NCBI GenBank assembly: GCA_013373375.1
Contig: JABXHY010000004.1
Coordinates: forward strand, 62,001-126,000
DNA length: 64,000 nucleotides
Direction: 5' to 3'
DNA from: Gammaproteobacteria bacterium
GTDB taxonomy: Bacteria; Pseudomonadota; Gammaproteobacteria; Enterobacterales; Kangiellaceae
The notes under the pieces are model-generated. The model had not been told where the DNA came from. It saw nothing but the letters and a program-made list of their open reading frames with translations, and ran no database searches. The position numbers and the translations under genes were made by a program. Of the stretch, positions 1 to 10,674 are shown in pieces (the stretch's first letter is position 1; each line of letters starts with the position of its first letter).

Positions 1-1023
1 AATCGACTTAACCATACTCAGAGTTGCTTGACGCTCTTCATCAGAGGACTTTTTCATACGATCTGCCGTGGCTGAAACCGTCTCCAGTGCTTTGGCAATT
101 TTATTAAGATATTCGTAAGTTGTTTGTGTTTCTGATACCGCTTGTTCTGAAAAGGAAGCGCCCATTTGAGTGCTTTTATAACTCTCCTGAGTGAGTGTTT
201 GGATGTGCTCAATTTTGCCACGAACTTCCTGAGTTGAATCGTGAGTTCTTTTGGCCAACTGTCTTACCTCATCCGCAACCACAGCAAATCCTCTTCCCGA
301 CTCGCCAGCCCTCGCAGCTTCAATTGCCGCGTTCAGCGCCAATAAATTAGTTTGATCCGCAATAGAACTGATTACTTGAATGATATCGTCGATTTGCTCG
401 CTCGCATTTTTGAGCTGGCTTATTTTTTCCTCAGCATCTTTCACATTATCCACTAATGAGCGTATGCTCTGCACAGCTCGGTCAATAACCTTTTGAGAGT
501 CATCCACTAACTGTTTTTCTTCAACAATACTGTCAAACGCCGACTGAATATCACGTGTTACTTCGTCATTTGAACGCCGAATCGCTTTGATACCCTGGAA
601 TACATTATCGTTCCTGCCTTGATTGATAATGGCACTTTGCTCAAATTGCATCTGTGAATCTCTCACCGCTTCAGACATGGGCCTAAGCCTTGCCACAGAG
701 TTACGTATTGATATCATCTCGGTATCAGCGTCCTTAAGTTTTAGATTGATTTGCTCAAGCAATGCTTTGACCGGACCAAAGGTATTCTGATTTAAAAAGT
801 GTGTGGCAAAGTCGAAGATAAACTCTTCTTCTTTAGAAAAAGCTTCATTTATCGATGCAACAATTGAGCTAAGTGTATTAATAAAAAATACGACCAGCGC
901 AATCATTATTAGTGAGGAAAAAGTAACCCATTCCCACAGACTGGTTGGCTGCCAAAAATACCCCAGCAGTGATGCGAAAATGGCTATTCCAATTAAAATT
1001 CCGACCAAAAGTGACTTTTTCAT
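1..1023 (-). CDS. Methyl-accepting chemotaxis protein, 3' end cut by window
   Basis: The first 341 codons of a chemoreceptor are visible; the C-terminus lies beyond position 1. Two hydrophobic helices (about residues 4-20 and 25-45) are separated by only a few residues, so there is almost no periplasmic ligand domain. A cytoplasmic coiled coil follows, then the strongly conserved signalling hairpin around residues 215-260 ([19 protein letters not shown], then [15 protein letters not shown]), which contacts CheA and CheW. The start ATG at 1021-1023 is chosen because translation from it gives a basic N-terminus directly before the first helix. Topology suggests a receptor sensing from the membrane or cytoplasm, or through a partner; the ligand is unknown. 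Family assignment is very secure. Confidence 0.93.
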   Translation of the reverse strand, partial: MKKSLLVGILIGIAIFASLLGYFWQPTSLWEWVTFSSLIMIALVVFFINTLSSIVASINEAFSKEEEFIFDFATHFLNQNTFGPVKALLEQINLKLKDADTEMISIRNSVARLRPMSEAVRDSQMQFEQSAIINQGRNDNVFQGIKAIRRSNDEVTRDIQSAFDSIVEEKQLVDDSQKVIDRAVQSIRSLVDNVKDAEEKISQLKNASEQIDDIIQVISSIADQTNLLALNAAIEAARAGESGRGFAVVADEVRQLAKRTHDSTQEVRGKIEHIQTLTQESYKSTQMGASFSEQAVSETQTTYEYLNKIAKALETVSATADRMKKSSDEERQATLSMVKSI

Positions 1024-1081
1024 TTTGACTCTTGAATATTGCCTCTCCTAACTATAGCAAAGCAATTCAAAAGGCATAAAA

Positions 1082-1102
1082 AAAGACGGATTAACCGTCT
1101 TT
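1082..1102 (-). terminator. Intrinsic terminator after the ferredoxin gene
   Basis: An 8-bp stem AAAGACGG/CCGTCTTT with loop ATTAA is flanked by an A-run on the left, giving a U-tract for minus-strand transcripts leaving the ferredoxin gene, and by a T-run on the right. It separates ferredoxin/coaD transcription from the chemoreceptor gene. Confidence 0.8.
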
Positions 1103-1129
1103 TTTATATATGTGATTAATGTAGTCGAA

Positions 1130-1471
<342 letters not shown>

Positions 1472-1542
1472 TTATACGTAAGACGTTATCAAAAGTGCTC
1501 TCGGCGGAAGAAAAACTCAAAACCATGAAAATAGTATGGTTA

Positions 1543-2031
<489 letters not shown>

Positions 2032-2304
2032 TCACTCTGCAGCTTTTACGCAGCCTAGTCTAAATGCCCTTCAATATTAATATTCTATTGACCATAGCAT
2101 AAATACACAAGTTCGAGTCAATACAAAACGACATCAATACCAATGTGCTTAAAGTGTAAGTTTGTTAGTTAAATGGATTTGATTGGTTAAAATTTTAATA
2201 TTCAATTTCTAAGCAGGAATGTCATAGGAGTATTATCATTCCAGCGCTTATAAATCTCTTTCATTTATGTCATTAATTGTATTTAACTTTATGGCTAAAT
2301 TTAT

Positions 2305-3276
2305 TTACGACGACAAACTTTCTTCAAAGAAGAACGAGCGAAGTCTTCTGGATAGAAAACAAGACTGTCGCCAGTTTAATGATTCAATAAAACCAATATG
2401 CCCACCCACCTCACTGACCTCAAGATGGACCGTTTCACTCATTGAGTTTTGATCAGGTAATACATCAGGATCAAGGAAAGGGTCATCAAGAGCTTGTAAA
2501 ATAAGTGTTGGAACGGTTATGTGCTTAAGCCATGGATAACTCGATGCTTTTTGATAATAATCCTGAACGCTTGAAAATCCATGAAGTGGTGCGGTAATCG
2601 AATCATCAAACTGCCAAAAGTTTTCAATTCGGTTTAAATCTATTTTTAAAGAAATTGGAGGGCCCGGTAAATCCAACGCTAGTTTTTTTCGTGTTTTAAC
2701 TTTTAATAAATCAATTAGATGTTTCTGATAAACCCTACTCATTCCGGTATTAATTGCATTGGCACAAATATCCAGCTTCATCGGCACCGAAACGGCCATC
2801 GCCCGTTTAATTTTAGTTTGCTCTGGATTTTCACCTAACCATTTTAATAAAACATTACCCCCAAGAGAAAAGCCTGCTGCGTAAACTTCTTTTGCATCTT
2901 TAAGCCAAGAAAAACCTAACAGTTCTGTTAGGTCTTCTGAAATTCCAGAATGATAACTGGAAGTAAGTCGATTGAGTTTACGCCCGCAACTACGAAAATG
3001 CGCGACACATACTGCAATATTTTCTGAGCGGAGATGATGCAAAATGCGCTGAATGTAATGTGATTTATAACTGCCTTCTAAACCATGTAACAACAATAGA
3101 ACTGGCCAGTCCTTTTCACCAAACCAAGCCAGCTCAATAAAATCCCGATCAGGTAATTCATGTTCAAACCATTGATCAGGTTCCTGTTTTGCGCTCACGC
3201 ATAATGGCCCAAACAAAGTTTGTCGATGCTTACCTTGTAACCAGGGTGAAGCTTTGAAAGAAGAGTTAACTATCAT
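2305..3276 (-). CDS. YheT-family alpha/beta hydrolase
   Basis: This 323-residue protein is a member of the YheT/UPF0017 alpha/beta-hydrolase family. Visible signatures are RQTLFGPL near the N-terminus, [16 protein letters not shown] (oxyanion-loop region), [11 protein letters not shown], and the nucleophile elbow [12 protein letters not shown] with the catalytic serine. The C-terminal histidine is probably in GGHIGFIE, and an aspartate occurs in [10 protein letters not shown]. The start codon overlaps the stop of hemE by four bases (ATGA), so the two genes are translationally coupled. The natural substrate of the family is poorly defined (carboxyl-ester or lipid-like); no more specific function is claimed. 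Confidence 0.9.
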   Translation of the reverse strand: MIVNSSFKASPWLQGKHRQTLFGPLCVSAKQEPDQWFEHELPDRDFIELAWFGEKDWPVLLLLHGLEGSYKSHYIQRILHHLRSENIAVCVAHFRSCGRKLNRLTSSYHSGISEDLTELLGFSWLKDAKEVYAAGFSLGGNVLLKWLGENPEQTKIKRAMAVSVPMKLDICANAINTGMSRVYQKHLIDLLKVKTRKKLALDLPGPPISLKIDLNRIENFWQFDDSITAPLHGFSSVQDYYQKASSYPWLKHITVPTLILQALDDPFLDPDVLPDQNSMSETVHLEVSEVGGHIGFIESLNWRQSCFLSRRLRSFFFEESLSS

Positions 3277-4346
3277 CCTGCTGGAATATGGAGTGGCCGA
3301 CTCAACTCATGGACAGCATCGACAAATGCTTTCGCATGCTCTGGGTCAACAGTTTGATGAATCCCATGTCCCAAATTAAATATATGACCTGCGCCAAGAC
3401 CGTAGCTATCTAGAATGGTTTTAACTTCACTTCGAATTCTGTCGGGTGATGAGTAAAGAACAGATGGATCCATATTCCCTTGTAAAGCAACTCGATTGCT
3501 CACCTTCGCACGCGCATCTTTTAAATCAGTAGTCCAGTCTACTCCCAATGCATCGCATCCAGTATCAGCCATTATATCCAACCAAGCCCCACCATTTTTT
3601 GTAAACAGAGTTACTGGAATTTTTTCGCCTTCATGCTCTCGTTTTACACCGGCGACTATTTTCTCCATGTACCGTAAAGAAAATTCCTTGTAATCACGAG
3701 GCGTTAATACACCACCCCAGGTATCAAAAATCATAACTGCTTGTGCGCCTGCCTCGATTTGTGCGTTCAAATAGACAATTACTGACTCTGCTAGAGTGTC
3801 CAACAAACTGTGAAGCAAGTGAGGCTCTGCGTAGAGCATCGACTTTATTAATGAGAAGTTTTTGGTTGCACCACCCTCAACCATATAAGTTGCCAGAGTC
3901 CATGGACTTCCAGAAAAGCCTATTAGAGGAACATCTCCATTGAGAGCTTTGCGTATAGTTGAGACAGCATCTACCACGTACTTTAGTTTGTCATGGGGGT
4001 CTGGCACGAATAAATTATTGACATCTTGCGCCGTTCTCACCGGATTATGAAAAGCCGGTCCCTCTCCCGCTACGAAATGTAGACCAAGTCCCATGGCATC
4101 TGGAATAGTCAAAATATCGGAGAAAAGAATAGCGGCATCCAAATCAAAACGCCTTAAGGGTTGAAGAGTGACCTCACATGCGAGTTCAGGATTAGTTGCC
4201 AATGCCATAAAATTACCAGCTTCTGCTCGTAATGCTCGGTATTCAGGTAGGTAGCGGCCAGCCTGTCTCATCATCCAGACGGGTGTGCAATCAACAGGTT
4301 GGCGTAAAGCCGCTCTTATGTAGCGATCGTTTTTCAGAACGGTCAT
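3273..4346 (-). CDS. hemE: Uroporphyrinogen III decarboxylase
   Basis: HemE decarboxylates the four acetate side chains of uroporphyrinogen III to give coproporphyrinogen III in heme synthesis. The 357-residue length matches the family. Visible signatures include the N-terminal [16 protein letters not shown] (substrate-binding arginines), [28 protein letters not shown] and the C-terminal FNLGHGI. A good AGGAG ribosome-binding site sits in AGGAGAAATCATG, immediately downstream of the terminator that follows damX. It overlaps the YheT-family gene by four bases. Confidence 0.98.
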   Translation of the reverse strand: MTVLKNDRYIRAALRQPVDCTPVWMMRQAGRYLPEYRALRAEAGNFMALATNPELACEVTLQPLRRFDLDAAILFSDILTIPDAMGLGLHFVAGEGPAFHNPVRTAQDVNNLFVPDPHDKLKYVVDAVSTIRKALNGDVPLIGFSGSPWTLATYMVEGGATKNFSLIKSMLYAEPHLLHSLLDTLAESVIVYLNAQIEAGAQAVMIFDTWGGVLTPRDYKEFSLRYMEKIVAGVKREHEGEKIPVTLFTKNGGAWLDIMADTGCDALGVDWTTDLKDARAKVSNRVALQGNMDPSVLYSSPDRIRSEVKTILDSYGLGAGHIFNLGHGIHQTVDPEHAKAFVDAVHELSRPLHIPAG

Positions 4347-4359
4347 GATTTCTCCTAAA

Positions 4360-4392
4360 AAAAATATATATGTGAACCAACCAAGGGTTCAC
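4360..4392 (-). terminator. Intrinsic terminator between damX and hemE
   Basis: On the minus strand GTGAACC pairs with GGTTCAC around a seven-base loop (+ strand 4372-4392), followed after an AT stretch by eight Ts (4358-4365 region). It lies in the 70-base gap between damX and hemE, just upstream of the hemE ribosome-binding site, so it could attenuate readthrough into hemE. Confidence 0.6.
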
Positions 4393-4416
4393 GTATTAAA
4401 ATATTATACTACTGAA

Positions 4417-6273
4417 TCAAGGAAGTTGTTGAATGGCAGACTGAATTGAGCCGGATGACTTAATCCACGGTCCGCCTTTTTTTAAATCTGAAGACAAGTT
4501 TTCCAAAGCCAAATTAGCTGAAGCGCTGTCTTTAAATGGTCCTAACACGACAACGTACCATATCGAATCATCGCGAATTGAACGATAAAAATGCAAAGCT
4601 CCTTGACTTTTGTGCTTTTCAAGAAAGCTACTCACATTCTCCAGCGCAGAAAAACCAGCCAATTGAATAAAGTAATCCGTGTTCGGTAAAGTTAATAGGT
4701 ATTGCTCTTGTGAGTTAAATCTAACTTCTGTTTTTACGCTTAATGGTTTTATCGGTTTTTCATTTTTGGGAACATTTGAAGCTTTATCTTTCGCAGTATC
4801 ATTTTCTTCCAACAAATTTTCTTGTTTATTATTCTCGATATCTGCATTAGTCCTTGAAACTTCAGACTGAACGTCCGCAACTTCATTCACTTGAGTTTCT
4901 GATGTGGATTTAGAAACAATGTTTTCTTCTTTCAAAGAAATTGTCTCTTGGTTTAGTTTGCTGTCATCTTTTTTCGGTTGTTCGAGTTCAGATAGCTCAA
5001 CGTTATTTTCTTTCTCTTTGGCTGGACTAATAACCGAACCATCAGTTCCTAACGCTTCTTTAGAAGTTTCACTTTCTAAGCTTGCTATTTCTGAACTACC
5101 TTTCTCTGAGGTTTCTGGCTTTAATTTTTCTTTTGATTTTTGAACAGTTGCATCTAAGTTTTCTGATTCACCAACTTCATGAGCAACATTAGCTTCTGAA
5201 GTATTAGCTTCTGAAGTATTAGCGTCTGAGGTACTAGTTTCTTGAGTAACAGCATCTGAAGTCGGTACTTCATCTGTGATTTTACTTTTACTACTTCCTT
5301 CTTGCTCGGTGACTTCATTCTCTAAAGCAGTTGTTAGTGCAGACGTATCGCTTTCGCTATCGATTTGATTTGGCACAACTTCTAAAAACACCTCATCCTC
5401 TTTGCTTTTTCCTTCCGCTATATTGGCACTGCCTTTTTCAGCCCTTAAGTCCTGGTTATTCTCGTGCTCTTTAACAGAGTCGACTGTCATAGGATCTGCA
5501 GATATTAAGTTATTTATTTTTTCTTGAAACACTAAGGTCAGAGCTAAAATAAGTGCGGCCAAGCCAATAGATGCAACTTTAATTAACTTTTTAATGTCTA
5601 TGTTGTGAGTTGAAGGAACTTTACTATCCAATCTCGCAGCGTGAGAAATAATGTTTCCCGGAAGCCCCTTCGATTGAACAATTATGTTATCCAGTGTTTT
5701 CTCATCGTACAGAGCTAAAAGTTGGCCTTCCTCGAGGTTTAAAGTATCAGCCAGTAAATGAACCGACTCCTCATCACTAAGACGCTCAACATTTAATGGA
5801 ACAACTCTTTGATGTTCGTCTAAAAACCAATCACTCAGTGGTGAAGACTCATCTATAGCCATAAGACAATGAAAGTTTTCTTCTTTAACTTTATCGGCAA
5901 GCCTTTCTATTTGCTCTAGAGATAAGGACTCAGCATTATCAAGCAAAAGTAGCAAATCCTTTTTCGATTCAATTTGGCCAATTCCAAACTGAAAGCTATG
6001 CCGCGCCGCACTCCCTGATATTCCTAGTTGTGATAACAACTCTTTATACCAAGACTCACTGCTGCAGTCTTTGTAGATAAGTTCGACTTCAGGAGGTAAG
6101 ACAGATTGAACTTGCTTTAAAATACTGGTTTTCCCGGAACCTAACGAACCAATTAAACAGGTTAAGCGATCCGAGTAAATTGCATATCCCTCAATTTTAC
6201 TCAGCATCGATTGCTGTGACTCTAAAGCTAAATCTGGTTTTAACTGTTTGCTTAGTGCATCTGAAAAACTCAT
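4417..6273 (-). CDS. damX: DamX-like AAA/SPOR cell-division protein
   Basis: This 618-residue protein has the DamX layout: an N-terminal AAA-type ATPase domain (Walker A GSLGSGKT at residues 42-49, hydrophobic Walker B LLLLLDNAES near 107-116), one transmembrane helix near 233-250, a long low-complexity linker rich in Ser, Thr, Glu and Lys (about 265-520), and a C-terminal SPOR domain (about 535-615) that in this family binds denuded septal peptidoglycan. It therefore spans the inner membrane with the SPOR domain in the periplasm. The location directly after aroK-aroB is the classic damX position, and its start overlaps aroB by four bases. The linker contains a 15-bp tandem repeat coding for TSEAN-type pentapeptides. 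Confidence 0.9.
   Translation of the reverse strand: MSFSDALSKQLKPDLALESQQSMLSKIEGYAIYSDRLTCLIGSLGSGKTSILKQVQSVLPPEVELIYKDCSSESWYKELLSQLGISGSAARHSFQFGIGQIESKKDLLLLLDNAESLSLEQIERLADKVKEENFHCLMAIDESSPLSDWFLDEHQRVVPLNVERLSDEESVHLLADTLNLEEGQLLALYDEKTLDNIIVQSKGLPGNIISHAARLDSKVPSTHNIDIKKLIKVASIGLAALILALTLVFQEKINNLISADPMTVDSVKEHENNQDLRAEKGSANIAEGKSKEDEVFLEVVPNQIDSESDTSALTTALENEVTEQEGSSKSKITDEVPTSDAVTQETSTSDANTSEANTSEANVAHEVGESENLDATVQKSKEKLKPETSEKGSSEIASLESETSKEALGTDGSVISPAKEKENNVELSELEQPKKDDSKLNQETISLKEENIVSKSTSETQVNEVADVQSEVSRTNADIENNKQENLLEENDTAKDKASNVPKNEKPIKPLSVKTEVRFNSQEQYLLTLPNTDYFIQLAGFSALENVSSFLEKHKSQGALHFYRSIRDDSIWYVVVLGPFKDSASANLALENLSSDLKKGGPWIKSSGSIQSAIQQLP
5191..5265. repeat. 15-bp tandem repeat in the damX linker
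   Basis: Five successive 15-base units are visible. The first two are identical (AGCTTCTGAAGTATT), and the next three are increasingly degenerate. On the coding strand they give pentapeptides of the type N-T-S-E-A within the periplasmic linker. Unit length is a multiple of three, so copy-number change keeps the frame. Confidence 0.85.
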
Positions 6274-7361
6274 TCTTCAGACCTCGATAAAAAACACTCT
6301 ATTGCATAAATTATGTCGTTTTTATCAACTGATGCACAAATCTCAACTTTTCCAAAATCATTTGGAATAATTAAGGTAATTTTTTCACTAGTATTTTTTT
6401 TATCTAATAACATTAAATTAAATATGTTTTCAGATTGCCAGTTCTTTTCGACTGAAGTGGGTAAATGAAACTGCCTTAAAATATTTGAGACACGTTGAAG
6501 GTAATTACGCTCTATCTTTTTTAGACGCACAGACAATTCAAAAGCCATTAACATGCCAATTGCTACTGCCTCTCCATGTAAATAAGTATGGTAATCACCG
6601 AGCTTTTCCAATGCATGACCAAACGTATGTCCTAAGTTCAATATAGCTCTGATACCCGTTTCTTTTTCATCCTGGCTAACAACCTTTGCTTTAATCTGGC
6701 AACACTGACTAATTAAAAATTTTAATGCTTCAGGTTCTTTATTTAAAATTGACTCTGCATTATCTTCAATAAACTCGAATAATGAAAAATCATAGATAAG
6801 TCCGTATTTTATAACTTCAGCCATTCCCGCAGAGAATTGTTCGTCTGATAACGTTGCCAATAGATTAATATCAACAAACACAACTTCAGGTTGATAAAAT
6901 GCTCCAATCATATTCTTAGCATATTTATGATTCACAGCTGTTTTGCCACCCACTGATGAATCAACCATAGCAAGCAGGGTTGTCGGGACTTGAATAAATG
7001 GAATGCCTCTTTGGTAACAAGAAGCAACGAATCCCGCTAAGTCGCCCACCACTCCTCCACCAAACGCAATGATAGTCGCATTTCTTCGGAAGTTATTTTT
7101 CAACAACGTTTCTATTACACCCGTAAATGTTTCCAGCGACTTATACTTTTCACCATCTGGAATAAAGTGAGTAATAACTTTGAATTCTCGAAGAGACGAG
7201 AGTAACTTGTTGAGATGTAAGTCAGATATTGGTTGGTTACTGACAATTAGAACCTGATCGCTTGAAATGTAACTCTTAATTTGCTCAGAGAGTGAAAGAA
7301 CGTCACTGCCGATAAAAATAGGATATTGTTGAGCGTCCGTTTCGACAGTGACAGTTATCAT
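6270..7361 (-). CDS. aroB: 3-dehydroquinate synthase
   Basis: AroB converts DAHP to 3-dehydroquinate, the second step of the shikimate pathway, using NAD and a divalent metal. The 363-residue protein shows FGGGVVGDLAGFVASCYQRG, the NAD-binding and active-site segment, QVPTTLLAMVDSSVGGKTAVN, and the metal-ligand region NLGHTFGHALE followed by HGEAVAIGM. The length is normal. It lies six bases after aroK and overlaps damX by four bases, forming an aroK-aroB-damX operon. Confidence 0.98.
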   Translation of the reverse strand: MITVTVETDAQQYPIFIGSDVLSLSEQIKSYISSDQVLIVSNQPISDLHLNKLLSSLREFKVITHFIPDGEKYKSLETFTGVIETLLKNNFRRNATIIAFGGGVVGDLAGFVASCYQRGIPFIQVPTTLLAMVDSSVGGKTAVNHKYAKNMIGAFYQPEVVFVDINLLATLSDEQFSAGMAEVIKYGLIYDFSLFEFIEDNAESILNKEPEALKFLISQCCQIKAKVVSQDEKETGIRAILNLGHTFGHALEKLGDYHTYLHGEAVAIGMLMAFELSVRLKKIERNYLQRVSNILRQFHLPTSVEKNWQSENIFNLMLLDKKNTSEKITLIIPNDFGKVEICASVDKNDIIYAIECFLSRSEE

Positions 7362-7367
7362 TGATCG

Positions 7368-7892
7368 TTAAATTTGATCGGCCTGGATTAAATCAGCTAT
7401 GTTATTGGCAACTGACTTTACAGTGTTCTCATTCGTTGCAACGACGTAATCTGAAATTTCACGATACATGGGGTCTCTCTCATCCATTAAGTTGACTAAT
7501 GTAGATTCAGGGTCGCCATTTTGCAGCAATGGTCTGCGCTTATCTCGTCGTGTTCGCTCGACTTGTTGCTCTATCGATGCTTCTAAATAAACAACTACAC
7601 CACGTCCAGCTAAGTGAATTCTATTTTCTTTCCGTATGACCGCACCGCCTCCAGTTGCAAGTACGATGCCCTGCATAGAAGTGAGCTCTTCGATCAGTTT
7701 CTGCTCTCTGTCTCGAAATCCCTCTTCTCCTTCGATGTCAAAAATCCAGTCAATTGGAGCTCCTGTTCTTTTTTCGAGTTCTTGATCGGTGTCAACAAAC
7801 TCCAGTTTTAGAATATCAGCCAGTTGCTTGCCAATTGTGGTTTTGCCGGCCCCCATTGGACCAACTAAGAAAACATTACGTTTATTCTTCAT
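7368..7892 (-). CDS. aroK: Shikimate kinase
   Basis: AroK phosphorylates shikimate to shikimate-3-phosphate. The 174-residue protein begins with the P-loop [15 protein letters not shown], has the shikimate-binding [11 protein letters not shown] segment and the GGGAV loop, and carries the RRPLL motif of the lid. The start at 7890-7892 gives normal family length. It heads the aroK-aroB-damX operon and is separated from the upstream pilQ by about 100 bases holding a terminator hairpin, so it probably has its own promoter. Confidence 0.97.
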   Translation of the reverse strand: MKNKRNVFLVGPMGAGKTTIGKQLADILKLEFVDTDQELEKRTGAPIDWIFDIEGEEGFRDREQKLIEELTSMQGIVLATGGGAVIRKENRIHLAGRGVVVYLEASIEQQVERTRRDKRRPLLQNGDPESTLVNLMDERDPMYREISDYVVATNENTVKSVANNIADLIQADQI

Positions 7893-7953
7893 TATGCTAA
7901 CAAACTATTCCTAACTTATTGATATATTTATATTTCCACCTCTCAAAAAGACA

Positions 7954-7976
7954 AGAACCCGCTCAAAGCGGGCTCT
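7954..7976 (-). terminator. Terminator at the end of the pil operon
   Basis: Between pilQ and aroK the strand folds as AGAACCCGC / GCGGGCTCT with loop TCAAA and one internal mismatch, giving a GC-rich stem. On the minus strand it is followed by TTGTCTTTTTGAG, a broken U-tract. It fits termination of pilMNOPQ transcripts with some readthrough. Confidence 0.65.
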
Positions 7977-7994
7977 TTTGCCAATTTTGAGGCG

Positions 7995-10112
7995 TTATCT
8001 TACCCCTTCTTTAATAATTTTTGGAGTAACAAATATCAATAATTCTGATTTCGACTCAGAAACTGATGTATTTCGGAATAACACACCCAGACCAGGAATA
8101 TCACCCAGCAAAGGAACCTTGGTAACGTCTCGGTTAGTTCGTTGCTGATAGATGCCACCTAGCACAACCGTTTCACCATTATCAACCAGTACTTGAGTGC
8201 CAACCTCTCTGGTATTTATTGATGGAATTCCACCAACGGCTTGGCCTCGCGTATCTTGATTAACTTGAAGATCCAATACAATACGATCATCGGGTGTGAT
8301 TTGTGGCGTCACTTTCAATGAGAGTACCGCTTTCTTGAACGCAACTTTAGTTGCGCCACCACCACCGCCAGCAGCTTCTTGATAAGGGATTTCCTCCCCC
8401 GCTTCAATATAAGCTTCTCTTTGATTTGCCGTTACAACTTTGGGAGATGCTATTACTTCACTTTTGTTCTCACTCTCAAGCGCAGATAACTCCGCGTCTA
8501 AAACTAACCCGTCGCCAAGCCGCGCAAAAGTCAGACCAATTGTACCTGCTGCACTGGGAACAGGAAGAGCTACATTTAATTCACGGCCTGGAGCAGTCGT
8601 AGCCCCACTATTAACCGCATCCAAGAAAGTTTGAGCTGAATCTATCGAACCAGAAACACCTAACTCTCCGTTAGCTTCACTGTGAACGCCGAACCTAACG
8701 CCTAGTTCACTCCCGACGCCATCATCGGCAACAACGATACGGGACTCAATCATCACCTGTCGAACTGGTATATCAAGAGTTCTAATAAGATTTCTTATTT
8801 CGTCTAATTGAGCTGCTGTCTCTCGTATCATCAAAACATTAGTTCTGTCATCAATAGAAACACTACCTCTGTCAGATAAAAATGAAGTTTTTTCACCACT
8901 TATAATACCTGCCAAATCTTTCGCTTTGGCGTAATTGATTTGTACAAACTCAGAGCGCAAAGGAGCCAATTGTTGTACCTGCTGTTCAGCTTGCAACTCT
9001 AAAGCCTCTCTCGCTGCAATTTCATCAGCTGGAGCGATTAATAGGACATTGCCATTTTGTCGTTTATCAAGTCCCTTAGTCTTGAGAATTATGTCAAGCG
9101 CCTGATCCCATGGAACATTGGTTAACTGCAAAGTAATAGATCCCCCAACAGTATCACTGGTCACCATGTTTACGTTTGCTATATCAGCTATTAACTGAAG
9201 AACAGCTCGAATCGTAATATCTTGAAACGTCAAGGACATTCGTTCCCCTGTATATTGAGGTTCCTGCAAACGTTTTCTTTCTACTTCTTCTGGCGTAAGC
9301 GGCTTGAGTTCAATTGTGTAATCCGAATCTGTTTGATACGCAAGAAACTCGAACTCATTATTGGTTTCAATAGTTAAACGAACGTTAGATCCTACTTGTT
9401 TCGTTTCCACAATGCTCGCCGGTGTCGCGAAGTCAATTACATCTAGCTTGCGGATCAACTCTCCGGCGATATTAGCATCCACAAAATCAGCAACGACACT
9501 CCGACCTTCTTGACGCAAATCAATTCCAATATTTGGATCAGTCAAAGACACAACCACTCGGCCTTCACCTTGCTCGCCTCGGCGAAAATCTATCCCCTCG
9601 ATTCCTTTGGAAGTCGTCACAGCTTTAGGTGTCATTTGACTTATTCCTGACAAGTTGCCACTTTGTGAGCCAGATGAACTTTGAGACACCGTTCCACTCT
9701 CACTACCACCAATAGTAATAACGAAATCATTGCCATTTACTGCAGTGTTGTAAGGCGCTGCAGAAACTAAATTGATCACAACTCTGGTTCGCCCCTGTGC
9801 CTCAACAGCAGTTACACTTCGGGTGGCACCGACTGAAATTGGTATCGATTTCTCGGATATAGAAACTTGAGTATCGGCGAAATCCATCGCAATTCGAGCG
9901 GGATTTTCTGTCGTAAAAATCCTTGGCTCTGTGGGCGCCTCAGACATAGTAAGTCGAAGAGCCACTCGATCGCCTGGCAAAACGTTAAAGTTCACAGCGG
10001 TTAACTCATTCGCAGACACTCCAACAGCACAGAGTCCGATACAGCCAACAATGAAAATTTTCAAAGATTTTAATAACATGTCGATTTTCCGCTTGGACAG
10101 TTTAATATTCAT
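7995..10112 (-). CDS. pilQ: Type IV pilus secretin PilQ
   Basis: PilQ forms the outer-membrane secretin through which type IV pili extend. The 705-residue protein has a basic N-region and signal peptide (mature start probably after VSA, near residue 34), two AMIN-type beta domains that bind peptidoglycan (about 35-130 and 165-270), an STN/secretin N0 domain (about 290-360), an N1 (NolW) domain and a C-terminal secretin barrel (about 450-700) with VPLLGDIPGLGVLF. Two in-frame ATGs are possible. The first, at 10110-10112, is preferred because AGAGGA lies ten bases upstream, whereas the one eleven codons later has a weaker site. It is the last gene of pilMNOPQ. Confidence 0.97.
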   Translation of the reverse strand: MNIKLSKRKIDMLLKSLKIFIVGCIGLCAVGVSANELTAVNFNVLPGDRVALRLTMSEAPTEPRIFTTENPARIAMDFADTQVSISEKSIPISVGATRSVTAVEAQGRTRVVINLVSAAPYNTAVNGNDFVITIGGSESGTVSQSSSGSQSGNLSGISQMTPKAVTTSKGIEGIDFRRGEQGEGRVVVSLTDPNIGIDLRQEGRSVVADFVDANIAGELIRKLDVIDFATPASIVETKQVGSNVRLTIETNNEFEFLAYQTDSDYTIELKPLTPEEVERKRLQEPQYTGERMSLTFQDITIRAVLQLIADIANVNMVTSDTVGGSITLQLTNVPWDQALDIILKTKGLDKRQNGNVLLIAPADEIAAREALELQAEQQVQQLAPLRSEFVQINYAKAKDLAGIISGEKTSFLSDRGSVSIDDRTNVLMIRETAAQLDEIRNLIRTLDIPVRQVMIESRIVVADDGVGSELGVRFGVHSEANGELGVSGSIDSAQTFLDAVNSGATTAPGRELNVALPVPSAAGTIGLTFARLGDGLVLDAELSALESENKSEVIASPKVVTANQREAYIEAGEEIPYQEAAGGGGGATKVAFKKAVLSLKVTPQITPDDRIVLDLQVNQDTRGQAVGGIPSINTREVGTQVLVDNGETVVLGGIYQQRTNRDVTKVPLLGDIPGLGVLFRNTSVSESKSELLIFVTPKIIKEGVR

Positions 10113-10134
10113 ACAATATATCCTCTGGCACTGC

Positions 10135-10674
10135 CTATTCGTTCAAGGCCAAGTTGACCGCTCGCTTCTCCCAGCACCCTTGACCATCAGGTACCAAAGT
10201 TTCGATTACAATTCTAAATTCGTTAATATCTATAATTTGACCATGATTGGTACCAAGGTAGTTTCCTGTGGATACTTTGAAGACTTTACCTGAGGCAGGG
10301 CCACCACTTAATTTAATTAGTCCCCAATTCGTATCGCCTTTAAACATAGCGCCCACCATTTTCATTGACGATAAAGAATATCTTTCCAGATCCTCTCTTC
10401 GTCTGTCAGGATCAGGCCTCACAGAAGAGTCACATCCTTCGGTAATCGCTTGTAATTCACTTTCCACTTCCGGAGCCAAGTTCGAAAACGGACTTCGGAA
10501 CTCACCTGCAGAATACTCAAAAGATGGAGGCTGTTTTACTTCAGGCATTGGCTGTATAGGTCCAGCAGGTTTCGCTTTAACTGACTGAATCCAATCTTGT
10601 AAATCACTTGTGTTTGAACTGCACCCTACGATAAGAGTCAAAACACCTATAGATAGTAAGTGCTTCTTTATCAT
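10135..10674 (-). CDS. pilP: Type IV pilus inner-membrane lipoprotein PilP
   Basis: PilP is a lipoprotein that links the PilN-PilO inner-membrane complex to the secretin PilQ. The 179-residue sequence starts with a lipoprotein signal (ILTLIVGCSS-like; the lipidated Cys is near residue 18), followed by a proline-rich flexible segment and a C-terminal beta-sandwich domain (roughly 85-175) that in the family docks on the N0 domain of PilQ. Its start overlaps pilO by four bases and it ends 22 bases before pilQ. Confidence 0.95.
   Translation of the reverse strand: MIKKHLLSIGVLTLIVGCSSNTSDLQDWIQSVKAKPAGPIQPMPEVKQPPSFEYSAGEFRSPFSNLAPEVESELQAITEGCDSSVRPDPDRRREDLERYSLSSMKMVGAMFKGDTNWGLIKLSGGPASGKVFKVSTGNYLGTNHGQIIDINEFRIVIETLVPDGQGCWEKRAVNLALNE

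Noticed and set aside
803-1051. Plus-strand open frame at 803-1051
   Set aside because: Lies entirely over the N-terminal part of the minus-strand chemoreceptor gene, which has overwhelming family motifs.
5191-5265. damX repeat as a CRISPR-like array
   Set aside because: Units are contiguous 15-bp in-frame coding repeats with no spacers.
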